The notes beneath the pieces are model-generated. The model ran no database searches. It worked only from the letters and a program-made list of their open reading frames with translations, and was not told the DNA's origin. A stretch of DNA of 64,000 bases from Paenibacillus sp. FSL H3-0469 (lineage in GTDB: Bacteria; Bacillota; Bacilli; Paenibacillales; Paenibacillaceae), in NCBI RefSeq assembly GCF_038051945.1, contig NZ_CP150302.1, positions 2,480,001 to 2,544,000 of the forward strand, read 5' to 3'. A program made the translations under genes and the position numbers. This document shows positions 45,975 to 54,450 of this stretch, one piece after another (position 1 is the first letter of the stretch; every line of letters starts with the position of its first letter).

Positions 45975-46027
45975 AAAACAAAAAACCCTGCTAATCCGTT
46001 GCTGTAACGCACTCGGACGCAGGGCTT
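45975..46027 (-). terminator. Terminator of the rsfA-like gene
   Basis: CCCTGC/GCAGGG arms (45986-45991 and 46019-46024), extended by TCCG/CGGA, are followed on the minus strand by TTTTTTG shortly after the stop at 46042. Confidence 0.75.
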
Positions 46028-46041
46028 GCTCTCTAAATCTT

Positions 46042-46689
46042 CTATTCAATCCGTTCCAGGTTTCCGTTCGCATCCATTTTGAAGCGGGTCTTCTCTTCAT
46101 CCTCTTCGTTAAGAAAAGCCAGCCTGCGGGCACGGTCCATAATCTGGATCAGCGCCTTGTAATCATCATTAACCACACGGTAATCGCTCTGGGCAAGATT
46201 CACTTCTCTGGATAGACGTTCATTCTCTACTCTCAGTTCAGAGAGCTCCTCTTCCTTCTCCCGCAGATCGCGCTCTAGCATCTTAAGCTGTCTGCCGGCC
46301 TCCTGGAATGTCCCCTTCCACTGCCGCAGGAAGCGGATGACGGCATCGATGGACAAGCTATTCTCGCTTAATCCTTCGCTGCGGCTGTAGTCTTCCTCAA
46401 TGTCACCGAGAATCAGTCCGGCAACCTGAGCCCCGCGCGAGGCAGGCTGTTTCTTCAGATAGCTCCGTTTCTGCCGCTGTCCTTTGGCAATCCCGATAGC
46501 GTCCTCGTAGCTTTTGCGCACGCAGCTGTTCCAGCGGAAACCGCAGGCCGCCGAAGTTCTGCCGATTTTTTCACCCACCTCTTCAAAAGCAGCAAGCTGT
46601 GTGCTGCCCTCGCGGATATGACGCAGCGTTATTTCTGCCAATATCAGATCATCTTCTGCACTCCAAGCATCCTGTCTAACGGCTGTCAT
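46042..46689 (-). CDS. RsfA-family transcriptional regulator (prespore type)
   Basis: This 215-residue protein starts at ATG 46689 after GGAGGG. The N-terminal Myb/SANT-like domain (DAWSAEDDLILAEITLRHIREG, then AFEEVGEKIGRTSAACGFRWN and SCVRKSYEDAI) is the RsfA/YlbO signature. A C-terminal coiled coil of about 60 residues follows (MLERDLREKEEELSELRVEN). RsfA is a sigma-F dependent regulator that tunes forespore genes. Location beside panE matches ylbO in Bacillus. It is divergent from the DUF2626 gene. Confidence 0.85.
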   Translation of the reverse strand: MTAVRQDAWSAEDDLILAEITLRHIREGSTQLAAFEEVGEKIGRTSAACGFRWNSCVRKSYEDAIGIAKGQRQKRSYLKKQPASRGAQVAGLILGDIEEDYSRSEGLSENSLSIDAVIRFLRQWKGTFQEAGRQLKMLERDLREKEEELSELRVENERLSREVNLAQSDYRVVNDDYKALIQIMDRARRLAFLNEEDEEKTRFKMDANGNLERIE

Positions 46690-47035
46690 AAAGCCTAACC
46701 CTCCTAACAACATCATGAAATAACCATCTTCAGAACCGGCAGCTCCGCCGGGTAGTGAATAGGGATAAAAGCTGCTTACTCCATTTCTATGCCTCTATTA
46801 GAGTTCATAGAATCTATTTGATACTAATTTGTATTGCCAATTTGTCTGCACCTCATACTACCTTTGTTATAAATTCCTCTTTTCCGTCCAGAAGGCATGT
46901 GTCAATAATAAAAATCATATATTTTATGAAATTTTGAATTTTTTTCAATGAATTCGTTTACAGTGTTTTAGACAGCCGTTATAATAAAGGGTAAGCAGCT
47001 GTTAGCCGGATTCATACTGGAAGGGGGACCCTCTC
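46690..47035. other. 346-bp divergent intergenic region
   Basis: AT-rich. It holds the sigma-A promoter of the rightward gene (46957-46985). I saw no other gene, riboswitch or clear hairpin. Confidence 0.6.
46957..46985 (+). promoter_or_regulatory. Strong sigma-A promoter of the DUF2626 gene
   Basis: TTTACA (46957-46962), a 17-nt spacer and TATAAT (46980-46985) lie 50 nt before the TTG start at 47036. An AT-rich tract precedes the -35. Confidence 0.8.
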
Positions 47036-47272
47036 TTGGACCGCATGTTTCGCGTTTTAGGATTTTTTACACTCACCATCGGACTTATGGCTTTTGCCGG
47101 TAATCTGACGGAAATGGCCCTGCTATTCTTTTTGCAAACCGCTTTTTTTGTGATTCTGGGCTATATGAAATTTACGGAAAAGACCTACATCCTGCTCTTT
47201 TGGGGGTATATGATCCTGACGTTTACAGGCTTCAGCTATTGGACGATATTTGAGATGGGATTGCCGCTATAA
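47036..47272 (+). CDS. DUF2626 (YqgY-like) small membrane protein
   Basis: This 78-residue protein starts at TTG 47036, with AAGGGGG 8 nt upstream. MDRMFRVLGFF is the family start. Three hydrophobic segments (about 8-25, 26-43, 50-75) and FVILGYMKFTEKTYI match the DUF2626 family of Bacilli. The function is unknown. It is monocistronic, with a strong promoter and a terminator. Confidence 0.85.
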   Translation: MDRMFRVLGFFTLTIGLMAFAGNLTEMALLFFLQTAFFVILGYMKFTEKTYILLFWGYMILTFTGFSYWTIFEMGLPL

Positions 47273-47289
47273 CGCATATATATAGGAGT

Positions 47290-47336
47290 GAACGGATATG
47301 GCTTCTTGCCTTCAGGGAGCATTTCCGTTCTTTTTG
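47290..47336 (+). terminator. Terminator of the DUF2626 gene
   Basis: GAACGGA (47290-47296) pairs with TCCGTTC (47324-47330), with an inner ATG/CAT match, and is followed by TTTTTG. Confidence 0.75.
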
Positions 47337-47445
47337 TTTGCAAAATTGTAGTTCGGGGAGACGCAAAACAGGGTATGATATTTTAACAGGCTGAAACATA
47401 TTAATAGTACATACCTGTCTAACTCTGTTCAAGGTGGTGGTGCAA

Positions 47446-48582
47446 GTGTTATCCCGTAAACCTGTTCGCCGGTTATTCGCAGCAATATTGATCCTCACCT
47501 GCATCGCTATGCCGCCGGCTTCTCCGGTGTATCTTTCCGCCGGTTCCGGCTCCGCTTCAGGAGTCAGCGCTCCGCCGCCCTCTATGCCGGATGATGAAGA
47601 GACCCGCAAGCTGCTGGAGCAGACGCTGTCCTCCGCAGAGATTGAACGTGAGATTGCCCGGATTACCGCAGAACAACAGACGCTGGAGCGCAAAGCCGCT
47701 GAGCTGGAAGACCAGGCAGCCGCCAAGCAGAGTAATATCGCGGATCAGCAGGAAAGGGCGGGTGCTGTTGTGCGGGCCTATTATATGGGGGAACGGGATG
47801 GGCTTCTTACAGCCTTTCTCTCCGCCAAAAGTATCAGCAGGCTAATCGCTCTAGTCGATTATTATGAGATTATTATGGGGCAGGACCGGAAGACACTCAC
47901 GGAATATGAGACACAATATAAGGATTTGAAAAGTACACTGACGGCCGCACGGCGCAGCAGTCAGGAGCTGGCAGAGCTCAAGACGGCGCTCGAAGAGCAA
48001 CAGAAACGTGTGCTTGCCTTAGATAAGGAGATTGCAGGCGGGATTCAGGCCAGTACAGATCCTGAAAGTATGCAGCGGCTGCTGGAGGAGTTCAGTACAT
48101 ATTGGGAGAATATCGGCCTGCATGAGGTGCGGAAGTATTTCAAAGCGCTGGCTTCTGCCATGAAGCAGCTGCCGGAGTTCGTCCAGAGCCGGGAAGGCGT
48201 GCTGGTGCGCAAGGGGATGACCTATAATCTCGCCCTGTCTGAAACGGATCTGAATGAGTTCCTGGTTACCCAGAATCCGCTGTTCCAGGATTTCCGGTTT
48301 GCGTTCAAGGATAATTCAGTCTCGGCAACGGGTAAAAGCGGGGGCTTGTCGCTGTCGCTGACCGGCCGCTATACCATACAGCAGGAGCCTGTCAACGGCT
48401 TAATGTTCCATGTTGATCATGTGGTATTCAATGGTCTGGAGCTGCCGGATACCACCCGCCAGGCTCTGGAGGAAGAATTCGATCTCGGCTTCTATCCGTC
48501 CAAAATCGTCTCCTTCCTGCAGGCCACCGAGGTCGCAAGCTCGGACGGCATCCTGCATGTGAAGCTGTCCCTCTCATTCTAA
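47446..48582 (+). CDS. Secreted coiled-coil protein of unknown function
   Basis: This protein of about 378 residues starts at GTG 47446, chosen for the AAGGTGG box 8 nt upstream over three GTG codons that overlap it. A signal peptide is clear (residues 1-28, hydrophobic core LFAAILILTCIAMPP). A long coiled coil covers about 50-200 (EREIARITAEQQTLERKAAELED...), PcsB-like in style. The C-terminal part (about 240-378) is beta-rich (GGLSLSLTGRYTIQQEPVNGLMFHVDHVVFNGLELP). I recognise no catalytic domain. It might bind a membrane or cell-wall partner, as PcsB and CwlO relatives do, but it has no peptidase. It is convergent with the next gene, with a 9-bp overlap of their ends. Confidence 0.7.
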   Translation: MLSRKPVRRLFAAILILTCIAMPPASPVYLSAGSGSASGVSAPPPSMPDDEETRKLLEQTLSSAEIEREIARITAEQQTLERKAAELEDQAAAKQSNIADQQERAGAVVRAYYMGERDGLLTAFLSAKSISRLIALVDYYEIIMGQDRKTLTEYETQYKDLKSTLTAARRSSQELAELKTALEEQQKRVLALDKEIAGGIQASTDPESMQRLLEEFSTYWENIGLHEVRKYFKALASAMKQLPEFVQSREGVLVRKGMTYNLALSETDLNEFLVTQNPLFQDFRFAFKDNSVSATGKSGGLSLSLTGRYTIQQEPVNGLMFHVDHVVFNGLELPDTTRQALEEEFDLGFYPSKIVSFLQATEVASSDGILHVKLSLSF

Positions 48583-49806
48583 AGGTGGCTTCACTACTGC
48601 TTCAAAAGCGGCCGCATTTAGCTTACCGGTTAACAAACCAAGCACTGCCTCCGCCTTCCGGCTCCACTCTGCCTCAGAGCCGGGACCGGGGGTGTTATCC
48701 TCTGCAAGAAACCATCCGGCTTCCATCGGCAGCTTCCCAATCTCGGGCTGAGGGGAGCGGTATAGCTCATCCAGTGCCGGCAGACGGTCCGTGTTCTCCA
48801 GCCATTCCATTTGGGCCGTGCTTGATGTGACGTAGGCGAGCCATTGGACCGCTGCTTCCGGACTGCCGGATTGTGCCGGAAGGGCAAAAAAGCGGCTCTG
48901 AATAACCTCATAGCTTGGTATATCCTCCTGCTTCTTCGGCATCTGCACCGCAAGTGTAGAATTTCCGTGCTTCTTCCACTCCGATAGCGGCACAGCCGCC
49001 ACCGCAAGCTTCCCATCCTGCAGCAGTTCCCAGATTTCCTTATTGAACTGGCTGGTCAGATACATATAGCTACGCGCCGCTTCTGTCCACTGGGCCTGCT
49101 CAAGGCTGGCGGAGCGCAAGCTGCTGCCCATACTATGCAGCACAGCGGCATACCCGTAAGGATTCCGCGGATCCATTGCCAGCAGATAACGCTTCTTATC
49201 CGGATCCTCTTTCAACCGGACCAGCAGCTCATTCCACTGTTCCAGGCTTCCGGGCACCTCCGCAACACCCATTCCGGCGAGCCGCTCCGGCGAATACACG
49301 AGGACATAGGGATCGATATCCAGCGGTACTCCCCAGTTATATCCGTTCCACTGCATCTGCGGAATAAGCATCGGAAGCGGCGTGCTCCCGGGAACACTCT
49401 GGTAGATATCTACAGGCAGCAGATAGCCCCGGGTAGCCAGATCATAAATACTGTGACCGTCCAGCATCACGATATCCGGGCTTGTCCCAATGGTTAGTTC
49501 TTCACGTACCTGTGCTCCCCCGTCTTCCGCCTCTACATTCTTAAGGATCACGCTGACTCCGCTGGATATAGTGTACTCTTTGCTAATCTGCTCAAGCACG
49601 CTGAATTCCTCCGTACTGAGCGAGACGCGGATCTGTAGACTCTCGGCTTTGCCTGCTTCCCCTGAAGGAGGACGCTCTGATTGGTCCAGCGGCTGTCTGG
49701 GCGGATAGCTACCATGATCCGTATTCAGCTCCATGCTGGGTGACAGGCTTGTCAGGGCCAGCAGCAGAACTGCAAACAGCAGCCAGTAATTTTTGCGTTT
49801 CAGCAC
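48574..49806 (-). CDS. Orphan extracellular solute-binding protein (family 1-like)
   Basis: This 410-residue protein has one N-terminal hydrophobic segment (residues 6-22, YWLLFAVLLLALTSLSPS) but no cysteine lipobox, so it is either secreted or held by an uncleaved anchor. The rest resembles sugar-type ABC binding proteins: TIGTSPDIVMLDGHSIYDLATRGYLLPVD, MQWNGYNWGVPLDIDPYVLVYSPE, and DGKLAVAAVPLSEW. No permease or ATPase gene is adjacent, so its transporter, if any, is elsewhere. Ligand unknown. Confidence 0.75.
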   Translation of the reverse strand: MLKRKNYWLLFAVLLLALTSLSPSMELNTDHGSYPPRQPLDQSERPPSGEAGKAESLQIRVSLSTEEFSVLEQISKEYTISSGVSVILKNVEAEDGGAQVREELTIGTSPDIVMLDGHSIYDLATRGYLLPVDIYQSVPGSTPLPMLIPQMQWNGYNWGVPLDIDPYVLVYSPERLAGMGVAEVPGSLEQWNELLVRLKEDPDKKRYLLAMDPRNPYGYAAVLHSMGSSLRSASLEQAQWTEAARSYMYLTSQFNKEIWELLQDGKLAVAAVPLSEWKKHGNSTLAVQMPKKQEDIPSYEVIQSRFFALPAQSGSPEAAVQWLAYVTSSTAQMEWLENTDRLPALDELYRSPQPEIGKLPMEAGWFLAEDNTPGPGSEAEWSRKAEAVLGLLTGKLNAAAFEAVVKPPLE

Positions 49807-49988
49807 ATGCGCTCTCTCCTTCAGCGTTTCTTATTCCTCATTTTAGCAGAGATGCTGGCGCTTGTCTTGGGTTGTGAAACCGTTCTCTTTATATAGAAGG
49901 AAACGGTGGGATGGGAGTGTCTGAGAAGCACAGCCGCAATTTGGGCGGTAGTCGCACCTGCGGTGAATATTTGGCCTTCCGGCCGCTG

Positions 49989-50044
49989 TTGTCTGCAGAT
50001 TTCTCTTAATTAAACCGCTGCTCGCGGTAGAAATCCGCAGACAA
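49989..50044. repeat. Long imperfect inverted repeat, possible dispersed element
   Basis: Sixteen-base arms (TTGTCTGC-A-GATTTCT at 49989-50004 and AGAAATC-C-GCAGACAA at 50029-50044) pair with one mismatch around a nested ACCGC/GCGGT hairpin. Similarity extends outward: GGGCGGTAG at 49943-49951 faces CTACCGCTCC at 50054-50063 in inverted orientation. No U-tract follows. Confidence 0.55.
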
Positions 50045-50156
50045 AGGCGGACGCTACCGCTCCTACAGCTCCAAAATTCCCCTCCGGTGCTATCGCCATG
50101 TTGCTCCAGCTAATCCCAGCCAAATCCCCTCCTGCCGCTTCCGGGGGGCGGGCAGG

Positions 50157-50186
50157 AAAAAACCGGGAGTGGTGATCTCCCGGCTG
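50157..50186 (-). terminator. Terminator of phoH
   Basis: CCGGGAG/CTCCCGG arms (50163-50169, 50177-50183) are followed on the minus strand by TTTTTT. Confidence 0.8.
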
Positions 50187-50211
50187 GAATAAAGTTTGTT
50201 GTTGGTGCGGG

Positions 50212-51543
50212 TTACAGCAGATCGGCGGCCAGCTGGGCCAGATGCGAACGCTCGCCCTTTTCCAGCGTGATATGTCCGCTAATGCCCTGCTGCTTGAACT
50301 TCTCCACGATATAGCTGAGCCCGTTGCTCGCCGCATCCAGATAAGGGTGGTCAATCTGCTCGGGATCCCCCATCAGGATCACCTTACTGCCCTCGCCGGC
50401 CCGGGAGACAATGGTCTTCACTTCGTGGCGGGACAGGTTCTGCGCCTCATCAATGATAATGAACTGCGACGGGATGGAGCGGCCGCGGATATAGGTCAGC
50501 GCCTCTACTTGGATACTTCCCAGACCCATCAATATTTTATCGATATCCCCTGCCTTCTTGGTGTCGAACAGGAATTCGAGGTTATCATAAATCGGCTGCA
50601 TCCATGGACGGAGCTTCTCATCCTTCTCTCCCGGCAGATAGCCGATATCCTTACCCATCGGTACCACCGGGCGGGCAATCAGCAGCTTCTTGTATTTGTG
50701 TTCATCCTCTACCTTGAACAATCCGGCGGCTAACGCCAGCAGCGTCTTGCCTGTGCCCGCCTTGCCGGTAATGGTCACCAGCGGAATATCATCATTCAGC
50801 AGAAGCTCAAGTGCCATCCGCTGCTGCGCATTCCGGGCGCTGATACCCCATACCGCATCATTGCCCAGATAAAGCGGCTCCAGACGGGAGGCATCACTGT
50901 TGACCTTCAGCAGCGCGGATTTGCCGCTTCCGATCTCATCCTTCAGAATTACGAATTCATGCGGATACAGCGGATAGGACAGCGACAACTGCTTCGTGGA
51001 CAGGAACCGGTGACTGTAATATTCATCAATCAGTGAAGGATGGGCCATCAGCGACTGGCAGCCGGAATACAGCTCATTCAAATCGCCGGTGCGGTCGGAC
51101 AGATAATCCTCCGGAGTTATGCCAAGCACATCCGCTTTGATGCGGACGAGAACATCTTTACTTACAAGTACCACAGGACTCGGGTCAGCCTTCTCATTCT
51201 CCTCATGAAGATAATTGAGCGCTACAGCCAATATCCGGTTGTCATTGGAGACTTCGCCGAACATCTCCTGTACCTTGACGAAGCTGCGGTGATTAAGCTC
51301 CACCTTCAGCGTGCCTCCATGGTCCAGTACCACCCCGCTATGCAGGTGACCCAGCTCCCGGAGTCCGTCTAACAGACGCGATACGGTGCGGGCGTTACGG
51401 CCGATTTCATCGGCATTACGCTTCTTGGAGTCGATTTCTTCCAGGACTACAGCAGGAATGACCACCTCATTCGCCTTGAAAGCAAAAATCGAATTGGGGT
51501 CGTGCAACAGCACGTTAGTGTCCAGTACGAATATCTTTTTCAT
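50212..51543 (-). CDS. ylaK: PhoH family protein with N-terminal PIN domain (YlaK)
   Basis: This 443-residue protein starts at ATG 51543 (MKKIFVLDTNVLLHDP) after GGAGGGG. Residues 1 to about 140 are a PIN ribonuclease domain with acidic residues in FVLDTNVLL, VVLEEIDSKK and VSNDNRILAVA. From about 230 comes the PhoH ATPase/helicase domain with Walker A TGKAGTGKTLLALAAG and Walker B IIIDEAQNLSRHEVK. This is the PIN-PhoH (PhoH2/YlaK) architecture, thought to unwind and cut RNA. It is divergent from ylaJ, as in the Bacillus yla region. Confidence 0.92.
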   Translation of the reverse strand: MKKIFVLDTNVLLHDPNSIFAFKANEVVIPAVVLEEIDSKKRNADEIGRNARTVSRLLDGLRELGHLHSGVVLDHGGTLKVELNHRSFVKVQEMFGEVSNDNRILAVALNYLHEENEKADPSPVVLVSKDVLVRIKADVLGITPEDYLSDRTGDLNELYSGCQSLMAHPSLIDEYYSHRFLSTKQLSLSYPLYPHEFVILKDEIGSGKSALLKVNSDASRLEPLYLGNDAVWGISARNAQQRMALELLLNDDIPLVTITGKAGTGKTLLALAAGLFKVEDEHKYKKLLIARPVVPMGKDIGYLPGEKDEKLRPWMQPIYDNLEFLFDTKKAGDIDKILMGLGSIQVEALTYIRGRSIPSQFIIIDEAQNLSRHEVKTIVSRAGEGSKVILMGDPEQIDHPYLDAASNGLSYIVEKFKQQGISGHITLEKGERSHLAQLAADLL

Positions 51544-51649
51544 GTTATCCCCTCCACAGCGCCTGGTTTGATTGATCATACATAACTCTTTTCAGCAAGG
51601 GCAACATAAGGTAAATCACTAATTCTCAGGCTGAAAGGAGTACTCACAT

Positions 51650-52225
51650 ATGAGAAAATCAATGTGTCTGTTGCTGGTACTGCTGCTGCTGACAAGCTGC
51701 GGTATCGCTAATAAAGAGACATCACCCTCTCCTCAGGATAAACAGTCGGCTGAAGCGGTGCACAGCCAGGGGAACCGCGGATTGCGGTCATTGTCGGAAG
51801 ATGGTACAGCCGTACAAGAGCCCGCCCCGGATTCGGGACAAGCTTCAGAAGGCAAGCACGACAGCGATGTGGCACTCAAGGATCATTTTGAACAATTAGC
51901 GCGAAGAGTGCCAGGTGTGGAAGGCGTCCACTGTGTCGTCATGAACAACCTTGCCGTGGTCGGCATTGATGTGGACGGCGCCCTTACCCGTTCGCGGGTC
52001 GGAAGCGTGAAATATTCGGTAGCCGAAGCGATCCGCAAGGATCCCAGGGGCGTAAGAGTTCTGGTCACTGCCGACATGGATCTAAGCAGCAGGCTGGCCG
52101 AGATGGGCAAGCATATCTCTAAGGGCAACCCGGTCTCGGGCTTCGCCTCCGAGATGGCCGATATTATCGGCCGGATTATTCCGCAGCTACCGGAGGATAT
52201 TGAGCCGCAAGGCAATACCCGGTAG
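51650..52225 (+). CDS. ylaJ: YhcN/YlaJ family sporulation lipoprotein
   Basis: This 191-residue protein starts at ATG 51650 with AAAGGAG upstream. A lipoprotein signal (CLLLVLLLLTSCG, Cys near residue 17) and a Ser/Glu-rich low-complexity linker precede the YhcN/YlaJ domain from about residue 75 (LARRVPGVEGVHCVVMNNLAVVGIDVDGALTRSRVGSVKYSVAEAIRKDPRGVRVLVT, abbreviated by its VPGVEGVHCV and DPRGVRVLVTAD blocks). The family is in the spore inner membrane and influences germination. It is divergent from phoH and shares a terminator with the PNPOx-like gene. Confidence 0.88.
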   Translation: MRKSMCLLLVLLLLTSCGIANKETSPSPQDKQSAEAVHSQGNRGLRSLSEDGTAVQEPAPDSGQASEGKHDSDVALKDHFEQLARRVPGVEGVHCVVMNNLAVVGIDVDGALTRSRVGSVKYSVAEAIRKDPRGVRVLVTADMDLSSRLAEMGKHISKGNPVSGFASEMADIIGRIIPQLPEDIEPQGNTR

Positions 52226-52236
52226 ATCCAAATTTC

Positions 52237-52270
52237 AAAAAAAGCCTAGTGATAGCACACTAGGCTTTTT
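52237..52270. terminator. Bidirectional terminator between ylaJ and the PNPOx-like gene
   Basis: A perfect 11-bp stem (AAAGCCTAGTG, 52241-52251; CACTAGGCTTT, 52258-52268) has A- and T-rich flanks. The stop codon of the minus-strand gene lies within the stem. Confidence 0.9.
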
Positions 52271-52712
52271 GCATGGCGGCAAACACTTGTCCGTCCAGCT
52301 TCTCAGCCGCACGTGCATCGTATACCTTCGCATATTTCGGAGCAGATTCCAGGTGCGCACCATAGAACAGCGCATTACGGACCGCTTCAATCTCAATATC
52401 AAAACAGCACATCTTAAACGGAACATCCGGCAACGGGTCCAGCCGAACAGCGGCATGACCGTTAATGGCATGCACCGTCCCTTCGCCAAACACGGTAATC
52501 GTTACTCTCGGGTTAACCTTCATGTTGTTTACCAGTCTGGAGCGGTGGTCCACAGCCAGCCGGACAATGGAAGGGCTCACAGCATAGATCCAGGAGATCG
52601 CAGTCGACGTAGGTCCGCCGGATTCTGCATCCACAGTGTTAAGAAGAACAAACGTCTCCGATTGCAGCATAGCTAGCAAAGTTTCATTGAGCTGAGCAAC
52701 GGCTTCAGACAT
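52260..52712 (-). CDS. Pyridoxamine 5'-phosphate oxidase-like flavin-binding protein
   Basis: This 150-residue protein starts at ATG 52712 (MSEAVAQL), 7 nt after GGGGGCC. It has the split-barrel fold: TFVLLNTVDAESGGPTSTAISWIYAV, IVRLAVDHRSRLVNNMKVNPRVTITVFG, then a FDIEIEAVRNAL strand. This is the general pyridoxamine phosphate oxidase-like group that binds FMN or F420. It is too short and diverged to be called PdxH. Substrate unknown. It sits inside the yla region between the LCP gene and ylaJ. Confidence 0.75.
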   Translation of the reverse strand: MSEAVAQLNETLLAMLQSETFVLLNTVDAESGGPTSTAISWIYAVSPSIVRLAVDHRSRLVNNMKVNPRVTITVFGEGTVHAINGHAAVRLDPLPDVPFKMCCFDIEIEAVRNALFYGAHLESAPKYAKVYDARAAEKLDGQVFAAMQKA

Positions 52713-52812
52713 AGTTACAGGCCCCCTATGCGGCAAGAATACATTCAATTTATTATATTATAGCACAGGACGAAACTTGCATTCAATTTACAGATTGTAC
52801 CCTGCCCGCTGC

Positions 52813-53916
52813 TCAAGGCTGGCCTGAGACCGCTGCAGCGGACACTCCGGATATCCGGTCCTGGAGGCTTTTCTTGGCTGCGTCCAGCTCCTTATCGTTA
52901 ATATATACATAGGGACTGCGCCAGGTTCCGGTTACCGGTACATATTCGACATTCTCCTTGGGAATATCCCAATAGGTGGCAATCAGGCTCTTAATCTGCG
53001 CATTCTCGATATCGCTCTCCAGATTATTATCCACCGCATCCAGCACCCGGCCGATTTTGAGGACACCGCCCAGCGACTGCATCTGGGAGATCAATGAAGT
53101 CAGTACCTCGTTCTGGCGCTTATTGCGTTCAAAATCATCCGAAGGCTTCGTCGCCGGCTTGCAGTTGGACTTGCGGTAACGCACATAATCCAGTGCTTTA
53201 TCTCCGTTTAGCTGGGCTTCGCCTTTTTTGAGATTAATATTGGTGGCGTCCACACTGTCCGTGTAACACATATTGGCGCTGATATTAACGTCCACGCCGC
53301 CGAACTCATCTACGATATCCCGGAAGCCCTGGAAATCCAGCACCGTCGTGTAATCAACCGGAACCCCGAGATACTCACCCATCATCTTCTTCATCTGATC
53401 CTTGGCAAGCACGCCGGATTCCTTCTCCTTGCTCTTGAAGCGGGAGTAGAAAGCATTAATCTTCGTCTTCTTGTATCCGCCAAGCTCGACATATGTATCG
53501 CGGGGTAATGAGACCACCGTAGCCGATTTGGTCTCCGGATTCAAGGCCGCGACCATGATCACATCCGTCAGATTGGACGGGTGCTTCGGGCGGTTGTCCG
53601 TACCGAGCAGCAGCATTGTCAGCGGCTTCTCCGAGGCAGATTGCCCTGCGGCAACCGGCTGGTCCACTCCGAATCCTCCGTGGTCCACCTTCCAGTATAA
53701 ATACCCTGCGTAGCCTAATGCCGCTATAACAGCAATTAGCAGAATGATGAACAGCACTCTCATCAGCCGGGCGAAGAATCCTCGCTTTTTCGGTTTCCGC
53801 GCTTTTTTCTTTGCGGTTGCAGCTGAAGCAGCAGACCTCGGCTGCTGCCGGTTAGTGGTGGTGCTTCCTTGCTGGCCGTTCCTTCTGGGTGGCAGATTGC
53901 CCTTACTTCTATTCAT
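52813..53916 (-). CDS. LytR-CpsA-Psr (LCP) family glycopolymer transferase
   Basis: This 367-residue protein has a long basic cytoplasmic N-terminus (residues 1-45, rich in Arg, Lys and Ala), one transmembrane helix (about 47-70) and an extracellular LCP domain. The domain is marked by TMLLLGTDNRP, TDVIMVAALNPETKSATVVSLPRDTYV, KINAFYSR, GGVDVNI, ALDYVRYRKSNC and RNKRQNEVL. LCP enzymes attach wall teichoic acid or capsule to peptidoglycan. The conserved Arg and Asp residues are present. It precedes the PNPOx-like gene by about 100 nt on the same strand. Confidence 0.92.
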   Translation of the reverse strand: MNRSKGNLPPRRNGQQGSTTTNRQQPRSAASAATAKKKARKPKKRGFFARLMRVLFIILLIAVIAALGYAGYLYWKVDHGGFGVDQPVAAGQSASEKPLTMLLLGTDNRPKHPSNLTDVIMVAALNPETKSATVVSLPRDTYVELGGYKKTKINAFYSRFKSKEKESGVLAKDQMKKMMGEYLGVPVDYTTVLDFQGFRDIVDEFGGVDVNISANMCYTDSVDATNINLKKGEAQLNGDKALDYVRYRKSNCKPATKPSDDFERNKRQNEVLTSLISQMQSLGGVLKIGRVLDAVDNNLESDIENAQIKSLIATYWDIPKENVEYVPVTGTWRSPYVYINDKELDAAKKSLQDRISGVSAAAVSGQP

Positions 53917-54003
53917 AATCCGTTTAGTTCCTTTTCATTCAACTGGAATTGAAGTAGATAACTTCGTAATAACTTAGACGAACCCTGTCATCAAAAGTTG
54001 CGT

Positions 54004-54300
54004 CTACTGCCGTTTTGCAGACGCTGCAGCCTTCCGCTTCTGCCGGGCCTCCACCAGATAGCGGACCCGCACAAGCAGCATCAGCCCGACCGCTACCAGC
54101 AGGCACTGGATGATCGGCAGCTTGTCATGCTGGAAGATAAGAAGCATACCTGAGCCTGCCGCCATCATCACATACAGTACGATCTCTTTGCCGATCGGCA
54201 GCTTCTGATTGACGCGAAATACTTGGTTATACACATAAGTCAGTAAGATAAAAATGACAATATAAGCGATAACTGGATGCTCAGCGAACCAGCTTTGCAT
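54004..54300 (-). CDS. ylaH: YlaH-like membrane protein
   Basis: This 98-residue protein has three hydrophobic segments (about 8-25, 35-53, 60-80) and a basic C-terminal tail (ARQKRKAAASAKRQ). WFAEHPVIAYIVIFILLTYVYNQVFR and the location immediately downstream of typA match ylaH of Bacillus. The function is unknown. A GGGAGGAG box precedes the ATG. Confidence 0.8.
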   Translation of the reverse strand: MQSWFAEHPVIAYIVIFILLTYVYNQVFRVNQKLPIGKEIVLYVMMAAGSGMLLIFQHDKLPIIQCLLVAVGLMLLVRVRYLVEARQKRKAAASAKRQ

Positions 54301-54406
54301 AGCCGCTCACTCCTCCCGGATCATAAGTTACGCTTACATTATATCACCCGCAGCCGTTTTATACTGCTATTAATCCCTTCAATTTGAAAGATCCCCGCTG
54401 TAAAAT

Positions 54407-54436
54407 GAGAAAAACCGCCGGATTATTCCGGCGGCT
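54407..54436 (-). terminator. Terminator of typA
   Basis: A perfect 8-bp GC stem (CCGCCGGA, TCCGGCGG) is followed on the minus strand by TTTTT, 15 nt after the typA stop. Confidence 0.9.
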
Positions 54437-54450
54437 TGAATGGAAATATC

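Larger units (their letters stand above)
49807..50211. other. 405-bp gap between the solute-binding gene and phoH
   Basis: Contains the phoH terminator next to 50211 and a long imperfect inverted repeat around 49989-50044. No coding sequence is convincing. Confidence 0.6.
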
